From positions 1 to 14,066 of the forward strand of contig JAFNAH010000004.1 of the NCBI GenBank assembly GCA_017860075.1: a stretch of 14,066 nt of DNA, read 5' to 3'. The first letter of the stretch is position 1; each line of letters starts with the position of its first letter. The DNA comes from Acidobacteriota bacterium (GTDB lineage: Bacteria; Acidobacteriota; UBA6911). Below the pieces are notes generated by a model. The model worked only from the letters and a program-made list of their open reading frames with translations, was not told where the DNA came from and did not search any database. The translations under genes and the position numbers were made by a program. Of the stretch, positions 13,995 through 14,066 are shown one piece after another.

Positions 13995-14066
13995 ATGGTG
14001 CCTTTCAGAAAGACGCTTTTGCTTTGCCTTGTTGGCCTGATGCCAGCCGGCCTCCAAGGTCAGTAT
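13995..14066 (+). CDS. Exported protein, N-terminal signal peptide only (3' cut by window)
   Basis: An open frame starting at ATG runs off the window after 24 codons. The translation begins MVPFRKTLLLCLVGLMPAG: Arg/Lys at positions 5-6, a hydrophobic core from about 7 to 16, then a small-residue stretch and Gln, the layout of a Sec signal peptide. A Cys at 11 is too early and not in a lipobox context. What the mature protein is cannot be told. No clear ribosome-binding site precedes the ATG, but an extended -10 box lies immediately upstream, so initiation on a very short or leaderless transcript is possible. Confidence 0.6.
   Translation, partial: MVPFRKTLLLCLVGLMPAGLQGQY

Noticed and set aside
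13594..14040. A 148-codon plus-strand open frame overlapping the HEAT gene end
   Set aside because: It starts inside the HEAT gene in another frame, shows no domain, and its downstream half covers the probable terminator and promoter of the next gene.

Overview
This window is a GC-rich piece of bacterial chromosome. Nine complete protein genes and two genes cut by the window ends are packed in short clusters on both strands. I see no phage, plasmid, CRISPR, tRNA or rRNA features. The mix of genes suggests an Acidobacteriota-like organism: a zinc-finger/SpoIIE phosphatase, an exported xylose-isomerase-like TIM-barrel protein, a ROK kinase of a zinc-less type, a membrane-anchored alpha/beta hydrolase and repeat-rich intergenic DNA. 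This is an inference from gene content, not a phylogenetic result.

Layout. Bases 1-315 (+) hold the C-terminal end of a ferredoxin-NADP reductase-like flavoprotein. It faces a minus-strand pair: a signal-peptide-bearing sugar phosphate isomerase/epimerase-like protein (1497-2501) followed by a zinc-finger/PP2C (RsbU/SpoIIE-type) phosphatase (384-1379). Divergent from this pair is pdxB, erythronate-4-phosphate dehydrogenase of vitamin B6 synthesis (2634-3800). Its 3' end overlaps by 17 bp the end of a minus-strand three-gene cluster: ROK sugar kinase (5800-6735), SIS-domain sugar isomerase-like protein (4989-5750) and MFS permease (3784-4959). This looks like an import / phosphorylate / isomerise cassette for an unidentified sugar or amino sugar.

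From 6902 to 7765 (+) lies a membrane-anchored serine alpha/beta hydrolase. It converges on a full-length cobalamin-dependent methionine synthase, metH (7813-11499, -). Upstream of metH, about 650 bp (11500-12147) carry no gene. They hold nested repeats: a roughly 267-bp MITE-like element with 17-bp terminal inverted repeats and two facing 42-bp arrays of degenerate hexamers, enclosed in a second pair of inverted REP-like sequences, with further short repeats beside it. Then come a DUF971 (GBBH-like) protein (12148-12516, -), a HEAT-repeat protein (12795-13721, +), and the first 24 codons of an exported protein (13995-14066, +).

Most of the window is ordinary housekeeping and metabolism, and I found no convincing wholly new system. 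The items most worth a second look are the hexamer/TIR element upstream of metH, the ROK-SIS-MFS cassette whose kinase has lost the usual zinc and sugar-binding residues, the zinc-finger/phosphatase fusion, and a possible start-codon-sequestering hairpin in the metH leader.
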